Both the position numbers and the translations under genes were made by a program. Shown here piece after piece: positions 12,720 to 25,134 of a stretch of DNA of 64,000 nucleotides. Each line of letters begins with the position of its first letter. Positions within the stretch are counted from its first letter, which is position 1. A model generated the notes under the pieces. That model saw only the letters and a list, made by a program, of their open reading frames with translations. It was not told the origin of the DNA and searched no databases. Source of the stretch: Siniperca chuatsi. Lineage: Eukaryota; Chordata; Actinopteri; Centrarchiformes; Sinipercidae. The DNA lies in the NCBI RefSeq assembly GCF_020085105.1, contig NC_058064.1:17119823-17183822 (forward strand). Reading direction: 5' to 3'.

Positions 12720-15349
12720 TTTTCTTATTCTTTTTTTTTAAAAATAAAAATAAATTGCGCAATGTGTCTCCATGTCAAACTGTAAAATGTATTAAAAGTG
12801 CAGTTTTTGTATTGTAAACTACACTATATCATATTGAATGGAGGTTATATGTTTTGCATGCTTGTTTTTACTGCTTTTTTTTACATGTACATACCAGCTA
12901 CACAGTGTCCTTTATGTCAGCCTGAGGCATTAGCAGCAATAAATCAGTCTCTTACATTAACAACTGACTTGTTTTGGCAGTTTATTTTTGCAAAGAAAAC
13001 AACGGTAACGCTTTAGATTACAGCCTGCAATGTACAGCATAATTACACCAGAGTTATGGTGTCATCTTTTGTACAAACACACTAGGCCTACATACCAATA
13101 TATGCATACATATAATATACATGTAGGTACTGGGGAACAAGATGTGAAGTTATGGAATGAGGGGGTAACAATGTGGGATATTACATAGAACTTATACTGT
13201 AGTGTAGTTGTTTGTTAACTTCTGGGTACCTATTCTATTATTACAGGGTAAGTATGACCTATTGAGCAATAATCTGGATGTTTGGGAGGAATTTAGAGAG
13301 AATTTATAGTTACAGTATAGGCTGTGGTAGTTCTCCCCTTGTTACATTTAGTTACAGAGTAACTACAGGGTATGCAGGCTGTAATCTAAAGCACTGTTAG
13401 TTCTCCCCTTGTTACAAATAACTACAGTATACGTTCTTTGTAAGATCCCGCATTGTTACCCCCTTATTCCATAACTTCACATCTTGTTCCCCAGTACCTA
13501 CATACAGTATTTGTACTGGTACATACTGTACTGGCACACTGTTAGTACAAAAGATTACACCGTAACTCTGGAGTAATTACGCTGTACGTTGTGGGCTGTA
13601 ATCTGAAGTGTTACCAAAATGACTTAATGTCTTTAAGTCAAAATGACAAATGAAGATGAGTTTCCTGATTCCCAGACCACTGATGTGTTTAAACTCGCAC
13701 TAGCACTGTCTGGTATTTGGAGTATTTAAAGGGAGGGAGGCGGTGTGGAATAAAAGAGAAGAGCTGCAGAAGTCATCAGGCTGAATTGAAAGTCACATTC
13801 CAGAGTGGAAATATTAGACACAAACTGGGCAAAGGAGAGACAGAGGAGATGGAGGGGGGGGAGAAGAAGTAGCAATGGGATAATGAGCACAAATGAAATG
13901 CTCAAAATGATGTGGCATGGCACTCTGTACTTGCTACCACACAGCTTCCAATCCAAAAGCCTTATTTTATGTACTGTTTCCACCTCAGAAGTGTTCTGTT
14001 CAAGGCCACGTGGATTGGCTCGCAGACTTGAGTGAGCGCCACCTGGCCTCAACAGTCATCACGGCAACACATGGAGTGTGTTAGAAGATGTTTGTGTCCT
14101 AGATGACTGGTTCAGACCCTACGACCCAAATATCCTACTGTTAAAGAAATATGAAACAGTAAGTGGGCTTCTTAAAGGCAGTAATGTAATAACTTCCTAT
14201 TGATATAATAAACAAGTGCTGTTAAGTACTATTGTTATATAAGCAACCTGCCTCATCTTTATACTTCAGTGGGTTCCTACATTTCCCAGGGTACCTTTCA
14301 ACAACCCGAGCAGGAGGTAAGAAAAGGCTGCTTTAATCACATCCCCATAACTCAATCTGTCTTCAATGTGCTTCACATTATGTGGGTGTATGCATTCTAA
14401 AGTCTCTTCTCCGATGCATTGTATGATTCCTAAATTTTGATGCAGAAGGTTGACTACAGAAAGAAGATTCTGAGATTCTGACAGAATAAAAAAAAAAAAA
14501 AACATTGATGTTTTAGATGGCTGAAACTTTTTCTGCTCAGACTTAACAGTAGCTGTCCACCATCCAGTGCAGCAGGACATAACTAGAAGACACCATTGTT
14601 CCATGGATTATTTTTCAGATTGAGTAATATTTGTTGTTTATGTTCACTTGAGGAACATGCTGGTTTTCATACTGTATATTAAAGGCAAGAAGCATTTGAA
14701 TATATAGAGTTGAAGTTGGGTTTACATTTAAGCTTGTATCTTACATCACAGCCATTTTTCACAGCAGACATTCTGACTTGTCACAGTAGGAAAAGCACAG
14801 GTGTTCATAATAACATTAACAAAGGCTCAGTTCTGTGTCCCTGTTAGCCATGACAGTGAGCCAGCATTCACAATAGCAAGATGAAACTGAAGCAGACACG
14901 CAAATGGAATTCAGCCATCATTAATTCTATTATTTAAACCGGTGCTTTTCCTACTGTGACATGTCAGAAGGTCTTTTGGGAAAAAGGACTATTAAGCCCA
15001 GTCCAGAAACTAATCATTACATTGGAAAAAACGTTTGCCATCATACTTTAAATCAGTATTAAGTGATTCCATACTTTCCAGATTTGCACCAGGATCTGTG
15101 TGCTCAGCTTTTCATTACTACAGTGTTCTATCAGCTGAGTAGAAACAGATATTTGACATGAAATGTTGCAAATTATTACTTTAATCAGCTTATGTTCAGC
15201 ATGTCCAATATTATCACAGACATTCAAATCTCCATAACCAATAATAAAACATTAAACATAATTCATACACAATGTAAAAATGCTACTAAGACACTTAAAT
15301 TACAAACATAAAAATACACACTGTTCCCTCAACAAGCAGCTTGGTGCTG
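12720..15349. other. ucma-mcm10 convergent intergenic interval
   Basis: Apart from the foldback element at 13004-13615 I see no exon. 15000-15349 should hold the mcm10 3' UTR: on the minus strand an ATTAAA hexamer lies at about 15179-15184, roughly 170 bases past the stop, a candidate poly(A) signal. Confidence 0.55.
13004..13615. mobile_element. 612-bp foldback element downstream of ucma
   Basis: The left half (ggtaacgctttagattacag...) is repeated in inverted order by the right half (...ctgtaatctgaagtgttacc). The pairing continues inward: 13054-13076 pairs with the region near 13540, and the ctggggaacaagatgtgaag block (13130) pairs with cttcacatcttgttccccag (13474-13493). Nearly the whole element could form one long hairpin. 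No coding frame. It looks like a non-autonomous DNA transposon. Confidence 0.85.
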
Positions 15350-18300
15350 TCACTTCATGCTGCTGAGGAACTTGCCGTGCTCCTCTCCGCGGGGCTGGAG
15401 AAGCTCTCCACCGATCTTTGGTCCAGCTTTCTCCTGCAATAAAACATAAAGAGCAACATCAGGTCTGTTTTCTTTCACAACAATAAAATAGTTTTTTCTT
15501 TTCAAGAGAGGTAATCTATGATACAGGGAGAGATTTTACCTTCAGCATCCCATCACGCTCCCATTTAAACAGACCACAGTTACTGAAACAGCAAAACAAC
15601 ATTAGTTATAGTGAACATCTTATTTCCATGTTTCCATAACCAGTGGGAACTTTGAAAAACGATCAAAGAAATGAGACAGATGACAAGAGCTTGAGGGACA
15701 TAAAGACTCTTACCTGCAGTGTTTGTTGGGCAGTCTGTCTAGAGCGATGGCTCTCTGTCCACACGGACATTTGAAGAAACGTTTCATGGCATCGTGCCAC
15801 CGCAGATCATGATTCTGCTCCACACAACGATCCGCCGGCTTGAAGTAGGTGTAACTACACTGGAAGCAACGGAACATAGGAAATAACAGCTTACTTTTTC
15901 TACTTCTAACTGAGAGACAGTCAGGGGCTACTAATCATCTACACCATTTATGATTATTATACTAAGATAGCAACATTATCTCAAAGAACAATTTTATAAA
16001 TATTCATAAACACCCTATATAGCACATTTATAGATTTATAGATTCACATATCTGAATAGGTGTAACATTAACTCAGTACCTTTTTACAGGTAACAGCACG
16101 ACACTTCATCTCTCTGATGCCCTTCATCTTCTCCTCCATCTGCTCCTTCTTCACCAGAGCATCAAAGTAGCGCTCCTGCAGTTGGTACTCCGCCTGACAG
16201 AGAGGAGATTCAGACAGAAATGTCTTTAATTCAGACACGCTTTGTAATGTTTGTAGAAATGCAGCTGGACTTGCAGAACACAAGGGAGAAATCAGATCTA
16301 CGGGCAACAGCTGCACATCGAAATGGGCTACGAAAACCAAGTGCCTTGTCATACCGCCTGTAGTACAACCCCGTGGCAAGATTTGGCGTTGAGGATCTTT
16401 TGAAACTCCTCTGACTGCACGTAGAGGAGTTGATCTCGCTTCTTCTTCTGGGCCGGTTCCTCATCCTCAACACTGGATGACTCACCTGCACAGTAAGAAA
16501 AATGACAGGTTATAGCAAGCAATAATAAAGTCATTTTATATGTGAATTAACTGAATGCAGAATTTTAAATATGACTAATAAAATCAAGTGTTCATATTCA
16601 TCAGTAACCTCAGTCATGAATACATATCTTTTAACTGAATCATTTTCTTATGACCTGCTAAGAAAAATATCTAACATCGGTTAGGTTGATGTTGTGCTAC
16701 AGCATAGATGAGATTATACGGTGGCCCTAAGAGCTCAGTGCAACTTAAGAAACCCATATGCAAATAGACAAAACACAAGGGCTTTTCTGTTTTCTTTATT
16801 TACAGAAGGCTTCATGTGTGTTGTCAAATGGGTGAAGATGTTTTCTTTGCTCTTATTTGTGCACGTGTTTTCTTTAGTTGCAGTGCACTGAGCTCTCAGG
16901 GCACCACAGAGGTAACAGTGGATTAAAAAAAACACAGCGGTGAATTAGTGGGGTAACTAAATGGTCTGCAATGCTACCACAGTATATTGCTGTGGTTGGC
17001 ACTCGGGTGTGGTTGAATATTGTATAGTGGTATGTTGTACGAAAATAATGTTATTCAATAATAAGTGAAATAAAAAAAGAAAATCGGGAGACAGAAGTAT
17101 GAATGACATCTAAACAAATGAAGTGTGTGTGTGTGTGTGTGTACCCTTGGGTGAGGTCAGATTCTTCTCCACTCGGGCGTTGATCTCACTGTCGTTACTC
17201 CTCTTCCTCTTTACAGCGTTGGGGTCTTCCTTTTCAAGCCCCGCCCCTTTCGCTCTCAGCTTCTTCAGAGCAGCCAGCTTGGCGGCTGATAGGCTGAGAG
17301 TGCTGGGGGCGGGCGCCAGGGGCGAGCTGTTTTCAAAGAAGAGGATGTCTTCACCCTCAGAGAAGCCTCGGCCCAGCGTGGGGGCGTGGGGAGCCGCAGG
17401 GCTTTGGGTGGCCTTGGGGACCTCAGAAGCTGCTTTCGGGGACATCAGACCACCCCGGCCAAGTGAGGAGGACGACGACAACCCGGGTCTGGGCCCAGCT
17501 GAGCTCTGCAGCACCCTCTTCTGGATCTCGTCTGCCCTCCGCCGGCGGTTCTGCTGAAGCTCCCGCTGCTTCTGTTTCTGCTGCTTCAGCAGGTCTGAGG
17601 CTGAAATGGACTGAATTGGAACTCCAGCTGCATCTCTGGAGACTGAGGATGGATGACAGGTTAACAAAAGGTACAACGTAAACACCAAGCTACTGTACCA
17701 ACCTGAGACCGACCCAAGCTGTTCACTGTCATGCTGTAAATATTGATGTCTTGTAAAGGTGCGATATTTCCAGGTTGTGTACCTGTTTGGCTGCCCTGTG
17801 CTAAGTGCTTCTTCAGCTGCAGAGCTCCGGGTGTCGGCACTGACATCAGGCTCTTAAATTCATTTGAACAACCTGAAACTTCACCGGACTGCACAGCTAA
17901 AAAAACAAAGAAAAAGAAAAAAAAACAATTAAAAAAAGGGGATTCCTTTTATTTATTTTTTTACTTTTAAAGCCACAGTCACTGTCAAGACTCCAACTAA
18001 AACGTGTGCATAAGTAACTAGATTTGGTTAATTGTATTTTATGTATTGTAGACAGACTTTTTTTTTTTTACCTGTGAAACCCTAAAACATTTTTAAAAGA
18101 GACAACTAGACAAAATTAGGTTAAGGGAAAGAGGGTTCACAGCCTAAATTCTTGATATATATAACTGTGAAAGAGGATATGAGAGTAGGTTTCTTTCCTT
18201 GTAGTACATTTAAGCTTAGTATAAAATAACAGGACATTATTTTATATATATAAAAATATAAATATAAATAACAGGTGTATAAAGGGATTAATAAAAAAAC

Positions 18301-21300
18301 AGTTTATCAGGCCAATAAATATGCACTTTCAGCAGGGTTTAGTGAAAACTGACAGTCTTGAACATACCCAGCCTCTTGGCCTGATCGACGAGCTGAGCCG
18401 AGCCTTTCACAAACAGCTTGTCCAGAGTCTTCTGGGTGGATTTGTTCGGTTTGGATGCCGTTCTGCAACACACACAGACCTGTTACTGGAAATGTCAGGC
18501 AGCTCGGATTCTGCCCGGTCCCACACAGAGTTCCTGGCTTCATAAGTTAGCCTGCGCAAATTGACTTCGACACACACTGTAAAAGTGCAAATATAATTGC
18601 AGTCAGAATCCAAGTTGGACAGGGTTGTGACCTCAGTGTGCATTATTGGAGAAAAGGGAGGATTTGTAGAAAACAGTGCAATGACACGACTACATGTGAC
18701 ATCACTCACAGTGACGAGGCGCAGGCGGCTGAGGACACACCGCCGTAGTAGAAGCCGTCCTGACACAGCCGCTCTCTCAGGCTGCCGCCCTTCCCCTTCC
18801 CCTTCACCTTGTTGGGAGCTTTTCCAGAAAACGACGACTGCAGCTCGGCCCTCTTTGAGCTCATCTTCTTATACTGGGCCTTGACGTGATACTGACAAAA
18901 CTGGCACTCGTACTGTAAACCACACAGAAACAAATGGGCTGTAGGATAAGATCAAATACTGATCCCTGGTGAGAATATGGATTCAAAAGTGAGGCTGATT
19001 CATTTAGGGAAAGGAAAACTGCAATAGCAATAGTTTCAATGTACACACACACACACACACAAACACAGCAGGAGAAGATGGACCCACCATGTTGACGATC
19101 TGAGAGCAGGGGTCTCCGTTCTTCTTCATGGCCTTGCAGGTGCCGTAGTCCTGAGCTTCACCCATCAGCAACACCTTCTGTGGGTGATCGACCGTCAGGC
19201 TCACCTGCACATGTTCAACACAAGCTTTTATTTTCTGGAAGGGACAATCAGCCTATAGTAACAAGTGATGATCAATCAAAACACTTTTCTTTTCTTGCCT
19301 TGTCTCTTTTATTTATTCAAATGTCTTATCCTTATGGCTGGGACTAATTTTATTCTTAATATATTTGTTTTACAGATTTATACTGTGTTGCCATTGTTAT
19401 GTTCCTCAGTTACAATTCGTCAATTAATCAGTGAGTCGATCGACAGAAAAAGCAACTATTTCGATAATAAATGAATTGTTTCAGCCATTTATCAGGCAAA
19501 AGGGCAAAAGCATTCTGTGGTTTCATATCATTGTAGATTGAATATGTTTGGGTTTTAGACTGTAGGTCGTACCTTAGGCTCTAAAAAAATAAAATGGGCA
19601 TTTTTCACTATTTTCATCAAATAGAGAAAATAATCCGCAGATTAATCAATGAAGACAATAAACGTCAGTTGCAGCCTTATGTGCAACACAATTGTTAAAG
19701 ATGGATGTCAATGATGTTGAAAAATATGGATTTCAATATTGAAACTTAAACATTTGAAACTTTTAAACAGCAGAGATGAGGACATGATGTGTAAAATCGA
19801 TGGAATTCTCCTTTAAGTTACAAACAGTGAAGAAGTCCAGCTTGAGCCGCTTTCAAATCCACCTGAACTGGCTGACAAACGGGTTCCAGCAGTTTCAAGT
19901 TTTACTTTCAAACACAAACATCCAGTTAACATTAAAAGAAACTATGAAAAGCTACTACAAAGCTGCTACTGGTTTGTTACCCTACAAACATCAGATGATC
20001 TGACCACAGATTTAGTTCATCACACTGTGTCCAAACTGTGACTGCAGTGGAGGTGAATCCTCGCTCCTTCTGTTGGAAGTTCAGAGCCTTGAGATTCAAG
20101 GCTCTGAACTCAATCTGCCCTATGTGGGTGGTAAGTGTGTGTGTGTGTGTGTGTGTGTGTAGTTGGGAAGAGTTTTGGCTTCCCTCGCCACATTCCTCTC
20201 TTAGCATCTCAGTTTGTCATGCGATGCTGACACTGGCAACCTTACTGGCTATTTTCACCAACACCACCAGTCTGTTTTCTGCTCTAATTGGCTGACGCCT
20301 TCGTTGCCAAACCAGTCACTGACAAAACAAATCTTAAAACAGATTCAGTAAAACATACATAAAAACAAGGTTATCGCTTTACCACGAGTAAAAAGCCGTT
20401 CATTTTCAAGGGTAACGAGCTAAGAGTGACACGCGATGTCTTTCTGGCCGGTTTTCTGTCACCTGGTTTAGATCTGTAATCTATTTTAAAGTACAAAATA
20501 TTAATCATAGCGGAGTATTTTTTACATACTTTAAAACATTTGTGTCTTATTTCTACCTTTATTTCATTATTTAAAAACTAGAGGCATGTGTCTAACCTGA
20601 AGAAGAAGATTTTGGATGCTTTTACAGTGATAAATTGTAAATACCTTAATATCACAGTAACAGAGTTCCCACATGCACTTGTAAAACAAATTCAAGAGTA
20701 TTTTAATGAGCGTTGTTTAATTCAGAATCTGTCAAACAGTAAGTAACATGAATGTTAAACTCCTCATTATAATGTCACTTCACTGACAAAATACCTCTGA
20801 CGTAAATGTAAGAAACAGTAAAATGACTGCAGCAACATTAAGGTAATGAGAGAAGGCTGTCCTCACACTCTGCTGTAAGAACACCGGCTTCTCTACTGTA
20901 TGTTCGTTATATTCAGTTCAGACTGTCCACTCACCCCGTCATATCCATCTTTCTGCTTCATGGGGTTAGGGTTGAGGATTCCGATGACAGTGCCCGGCTC
21001 CGTCTTCCAGTGCTCTTTATGGACGTCGCCGAACAGGAGCAGAGACACAAACACTTCCAGGTTATGGAGGTCGTTCAGTTTCCAGATGCTGAAGGTTTTG
21101 CCCTGCAGAGAGGGAGTGCTCAGTCAAAAACGTGACAGTACACAGAGTTTCCAATACTTTTTACGATTTGCTAAATTAAATGTAACTTTGGATGAATTTC
21201 AGTGCTGTGACCAATGAAACCTCATCTTTTTGATTTCCCACCAATCAAGATTTGAAGCTGCCACTTTGGGAAGGTCTGTCACTGAACTGCATTGGCTATA

Positions 21301-23426
21301 AGTCATTCCACCTATGATATACTGTCTCTGTTCTCGGAGAGACCTGTCTTTATGGAATGGAAACAAAGCCTTAATATTCATGTGAAACTGTCAACCACAC
21401 TTTCAGGGATTTTAGTACCTGAAAAAAATCTTTCAGAAACAACATTGAAAAATCAAAAACATGACATTGTTGGCTATGGAAAAAGAAATCCATAGATGAA
21501 CTATGGCTAAAACATTTTCAGTTCAGTATTCCATTTGTTTTTCTCTTGAAATTAGTGAATAGTCAGCAGAAATCTATTCATCTATTCCAAACTGCTGTTT
21601 CTATGCTGAGTTTCTGGGAGGCTAGAGCCTTCTTTTATACGGTGAACTGACATGTACTTTGCTTCACAAAGTTACAAAAAAAACGCAAAAACAAACAAAC
21701 AAGCAAAACAGCAGGGGGAAAAAAAGTCACTATTATTGTTCTGTATAACAGGTAACAATTTCCTGAAATCAAGGCAAATTGGCGTGATTTGTGACCATTT
21801 ACACATAAAAGTATTCAGCAAAAAAACAGAGGATTACAATCAAGGCTGAGAGGTTTGAGCATAGACCTACACTGCTGCTGCTCTGTGGCGTGACCTTGTT
21901 GACCAGCACTGCGAAGGTCACCCAGTCGCTGTCCTCCAGCTTCTCCCGAGCCAAACGCTCCGGCACCTGCGACAGACGGATCAGACGGCGGTCAGCCATC
22001 TTGCGGTCCATCTCACTGGAGGAAACCCGTGGTTTTCTGAAATGGAAATTAAGGCTTTCAGCTGCTGATTTTTTATTTTAAAAAAGCGAGCATTTCCATC
22101 ACTTCAGTGTCCTCACCTGAGACGCAGTCCTGAATACTTCTCAACAGCCACATCTTTAGGAAGGGGAGGAAGAGGAGAAGGTTTAGGCTGTCCTGCAGCT
22201 GTGCTCTGAGAAGGTGGAGGTGAACACAGAGGATTGTAAACCTTGCTGGTGCTCGCTATTGGCTGGAAGGAGCTGCCAATCTTAATCTCCACCAGTGGCC
22301 CTCTGTCTTCTGATTTAAAAACAAAGAAGAAAAGACACTCAAACCATGACTTCCAATGACAAAATTAATTGAGTATTTCTGGTTTATGTAAATGGCTTGC
22401 GTAAGGGTAAGTTTTACCTGGTGATGTGCTGGGTTTGGGATGGTGAGCTACCCTGGGTTTGCGTTTGAAGGAGTCAGCATTATTCAGCTGATCAAAAAAG
22501 TCAGAGGACTCCTGGAGCTTCAGACTCTCTCTTCTGACCGGAGTGGATGAAGATGTTGCTGCTGCCAGAAGACAAGGAAAACAGAAACACAATCAACTTT
22601 TGTTGCGCAGTTATTTGTGTCAATTTATTCTGTACCTCTGTATGTGTACAGTGTATGTGTAAAATAAAAAAGCAAAAGTGGCCAGTGGACTTTACCTGCT
22701 TGTGTCTTGGTCTTCTGTGTGGTAGTGGCTGGTTTGGCCTGGCTCAGTTTGGAAGTCGGCTGTCGAGGGGGTGTCGGTTTGGGGGTCATTGGTTTGGGAC
22801 CAGCTGATCTCCCTGCAGTCGTAGCTGGAGCAGAAGATGAGGCGGAAACCTTCTGGCTTGCTTCCAGCTGCTGCTGCAACCGCTGCATCTGCTCCTGCAT
22901 GCGCCTCAGCTCCTCTGAGGAAGGAAGACATGAAGCTCCACTGATGAACACACGCCCAACAAGCAACACTTAACTGAACTAAATGACTTTGTACGTCAAC
23001 TAGGAGCAGATTAGAGGAGAGACCGCAGCGACACAAACCTTGTAAATCCTCCTTGGACCTGTCCAGGCTCTCACAGGCTTCTCCTCCACTCTCTTTTCTT
23101 TTAGTGTCTTTCTCTTCATTTTCAATGTCATCCACATCACCAAAGAGATCTGACACTGCGTCTTCTGTTGCCCCATCTTGCCCTTCCTCCTCGACGCCCT
23201 CTTTGTACTCCTCCTCCTCATCATTGTCATCGTCAAACAGGCCGTCCAAGTCGTCTGCCTGCTCCTGACTGTCCTGTTCTTCTCCGACGCCCTCGCTCTC
23301 GGCCAGCAGGGCCGTCAAAATGTCCAGATCATCCTCACCTGGACAAAAAATAAATTGCTTATGTCTTGACCTATTCATAAAGCTGTACTTTAATGTGTTT
23401 TAAATCCCATTATACTTACTGTCCAT
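15350..23426 (-). CDS. mcm10: Minichromosome maintenance 10 replication initiation factor
   Basis: Nuclear DNA-binding scaffold needed to activate the CMG helicase and recruit DNA polymerase alpha. Seventeen coding exons in transcript order: 23426-23420, 23338-23039, 22914-22696, 22561-22418, 22309-22117, 22036-21871, 21102-20935, 19204-19088, 18912-18710, 18462-18368, 17896-17783, 17642-17145, 16485-16355, 16193-16080, 15859-15714, 15582-15540, 15433-15350. They sum to 2742 nt, 913 aa (human 875), with all phases consistent. Start MDSEDDLDILTALL. Exon 3 gives a Gln-rich coiled coil (EELRRMQEQMQRLQQQ, about 104-125). Exons 6-8 form the OB fold (RLIRLSQVPERLAREKL; GKTFSIWKLNDL). A zinc finger follows, with C422, C432, C441/C444 and H447. 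Exons 14-17 are the C-terminal zinc-ribbon domain (FKCPCGQRAIALDRLPNKHC ... CGLFKWERDG), ending LSSMK. The exon 6 donor is AGT|GTAGGT; the neighbouring GTCTAT would break the frame. Confidence 0.97.
17123..17142. repeat. (GT)10 / (CA)10 joined to the mcm10 exon 12 donor
   Basis: On the mcm10 strand the exon ends AAGG and the intron begins GTACACACAC, so the donor dinucleotide runs into ten CA units. Confidence 0.95.
19403..19680. mobile_element. MITE family E, copy 1, in mcm10 intron 7
   Basis: Left end cagttacaattcgtcaatta..., right end ...aatcaatgaagac...gtcagttgcagcc. It has the same layout as the copy at 61655-61999: inverted ends around 'agttgcagcc' and an interior of gattaat, gtagattgaa and tttgggtttt blocks. 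The ends resemble the teleost hAT-like repeats that start 'agggctgcaact', by recollection of the family. Confidence 0.65.
20131..20160 (+). repeat. (GT)n microsatellite in mcm10 intron 7
   Basis: About 14 GT units. Immediately upstream, 20076-20112 holds a short inverted repeat (gttcagagccttgag / ctcaag..ggctctgaac type). Confidence 0.85.
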
Positions 23427-24578
23427 TTTAGAAACGTTAACGATGGTGCTAATTTCAGATGACCTGGTGACCTACAGGAAGGCAGATACTTATATTATTG
23501 TGTGGTGTAAAGGAAAGACTCATTTGTAAGCTCTTATAATAAAATGAATTGTAGACCTATGAAAATTAAGGCTGTTCCAGGCAGTCCAAACTTTGCAATA
23601 AAGCTGACATACAATTAAAGTGTGTTATGTACTGTGTATCAGTTGCACCATATCTGTCCTCCCTTATCTGCTGCTACAATGACCAGATTTACCTATTTAA
23701 TCTCATCTTGTATAATGTTGTATCACAGCTTGACTGTTTATCAGTAGACTGTTTTCTGTTACATCCCAAAACATTTGTTCATAGCTATGTCAGAGACTCT
23801 ACTTGCAGTATCACTGTTTAAATTGCACTTTTCCAGTTTGGTATCATATTCAACTGTGTCATGTTTAACACACACTCCACTGTACAATAACCCAATGCTC
23901 TGATGCAAGTTGGAATGTGGATACTTGTACCTTCTTGCACCAATAACTAAATAAAATAGGCAAATATTTAATTCAACCAGTATTGCACTGTACAATATAG
24001 TATAACACTAGAATATACTGACCATAGTTGAAGTCCTGCCTTCAGATCACTTATGTCTGTTCAGTTAAATTACAGGTACAAGCACTGTCTTACTCACTGT
24101 TATAAGTTGGCTGTGTAACCACACTGGTAAAATATATTCGTATAAGCACAGCACACATAGTGGCAAACATGATTTAATCGAAAGTAATTTCACGGTGTGG
24201 TAGCACCATAGCCACTGTGTATACTGTCTGTCACGCAAAATTGCCCTGCAAACAGTGTCTATCTGACCAGTGCACCAAAACCCTGTCAGGCAAAACACAT
24301 AGGCTGTTTATCTTGGAAAGAGATGACTAAAGTATTGAAATTCAGGTTCTGCCGTCTCAGGGGAGGCCATGACCTGGTTCACCGGGGCCATTTAAACTGA
24401 CAGATAACGTACAGTTCAACATTTAATCTGGTAAACAGTTACCAAAATCCTATATGTCAACATTTGGGGATATGAATACCGCTTGCTTCTTCTGTGAATA
24501 TCAAAATGAAGCGTTATTCAAATATATTTTTAAGATTTAAATCCCCATTGTTACTCAAAGACGAGACAGCAAACTTAC

Positions 24579-24640
24579 CTCGGGTTCTAGTGTTAACGTT
24601 ACAGTTTTGTGTCCTTTGCTAGCTCCAATGCAACTTTGAC
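24579..24640 (-). promoter_or_regulatory. mcm10 5' non-coding exon and promoter region (approximate)
   Basis: On the minus strand an exon ending CGAG|GTAAGTTT has its last base at 24579. It splices to the exon at 23471-23420 (acceptor ctgtag), which holds a short 5' UTR and the ATG. The upstream limit is a guess, as no start-site signal is certain. About 235 bases further upstream (24814-24823) the minus strand reads TTTAGCGCCA, one base from the E2F consensus TTTSGCGCSA. That would fit S-phase expression of mcm10 but is a motif match only. Confidence 0.5.
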
Positions 24641-25134
24641 GGATTTTACAACTACGTCCAACCTGTCAATATATTCCTTATTTTCCAGTAATTAGCACTA
24701 CTCTTTGCTATGTACAAGTCATGGGTTATATTTTATAAAATAAAATAAAGACACATTAAGCCTATCTTTAAGTCTTTACAACCTGCACTCAGAGCGAGGG
24801 AGAAAATCTAAACTGGCGCTAAACGAAGGACCCCGCTGTGTTGTCAAAGTTTTGCTAGCTGCCCAACGATCTGCCTAACTGAAAAAAAAGGTTTCTGTAT
24901 CATAGAATGGCATTTCGACCAAAATATAAGGACTGAATTCCTTCTAACAAAATATTTTTGTGAGATAAAAAACATATCAAGCAACATGATTTTCTGATGA
25001 TGTTGATTTTTTAGCCACATTTGTCCACGGGGAACTCAGGAGCCTAAAATGTTCACAAGACTGCGGGCCTGAGTTGACTTAAGATTTTTGCCCTCAGATT
25101 TAGCTCCCAGGTACACCTTCAACTCCCAGGTGAT

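Noticed and set aside
17123-17557. Plus-strand frame of 144 codons
   Set aside because: Antisense of mcm10 exon 12; the minus-strand frame matches MCM10.
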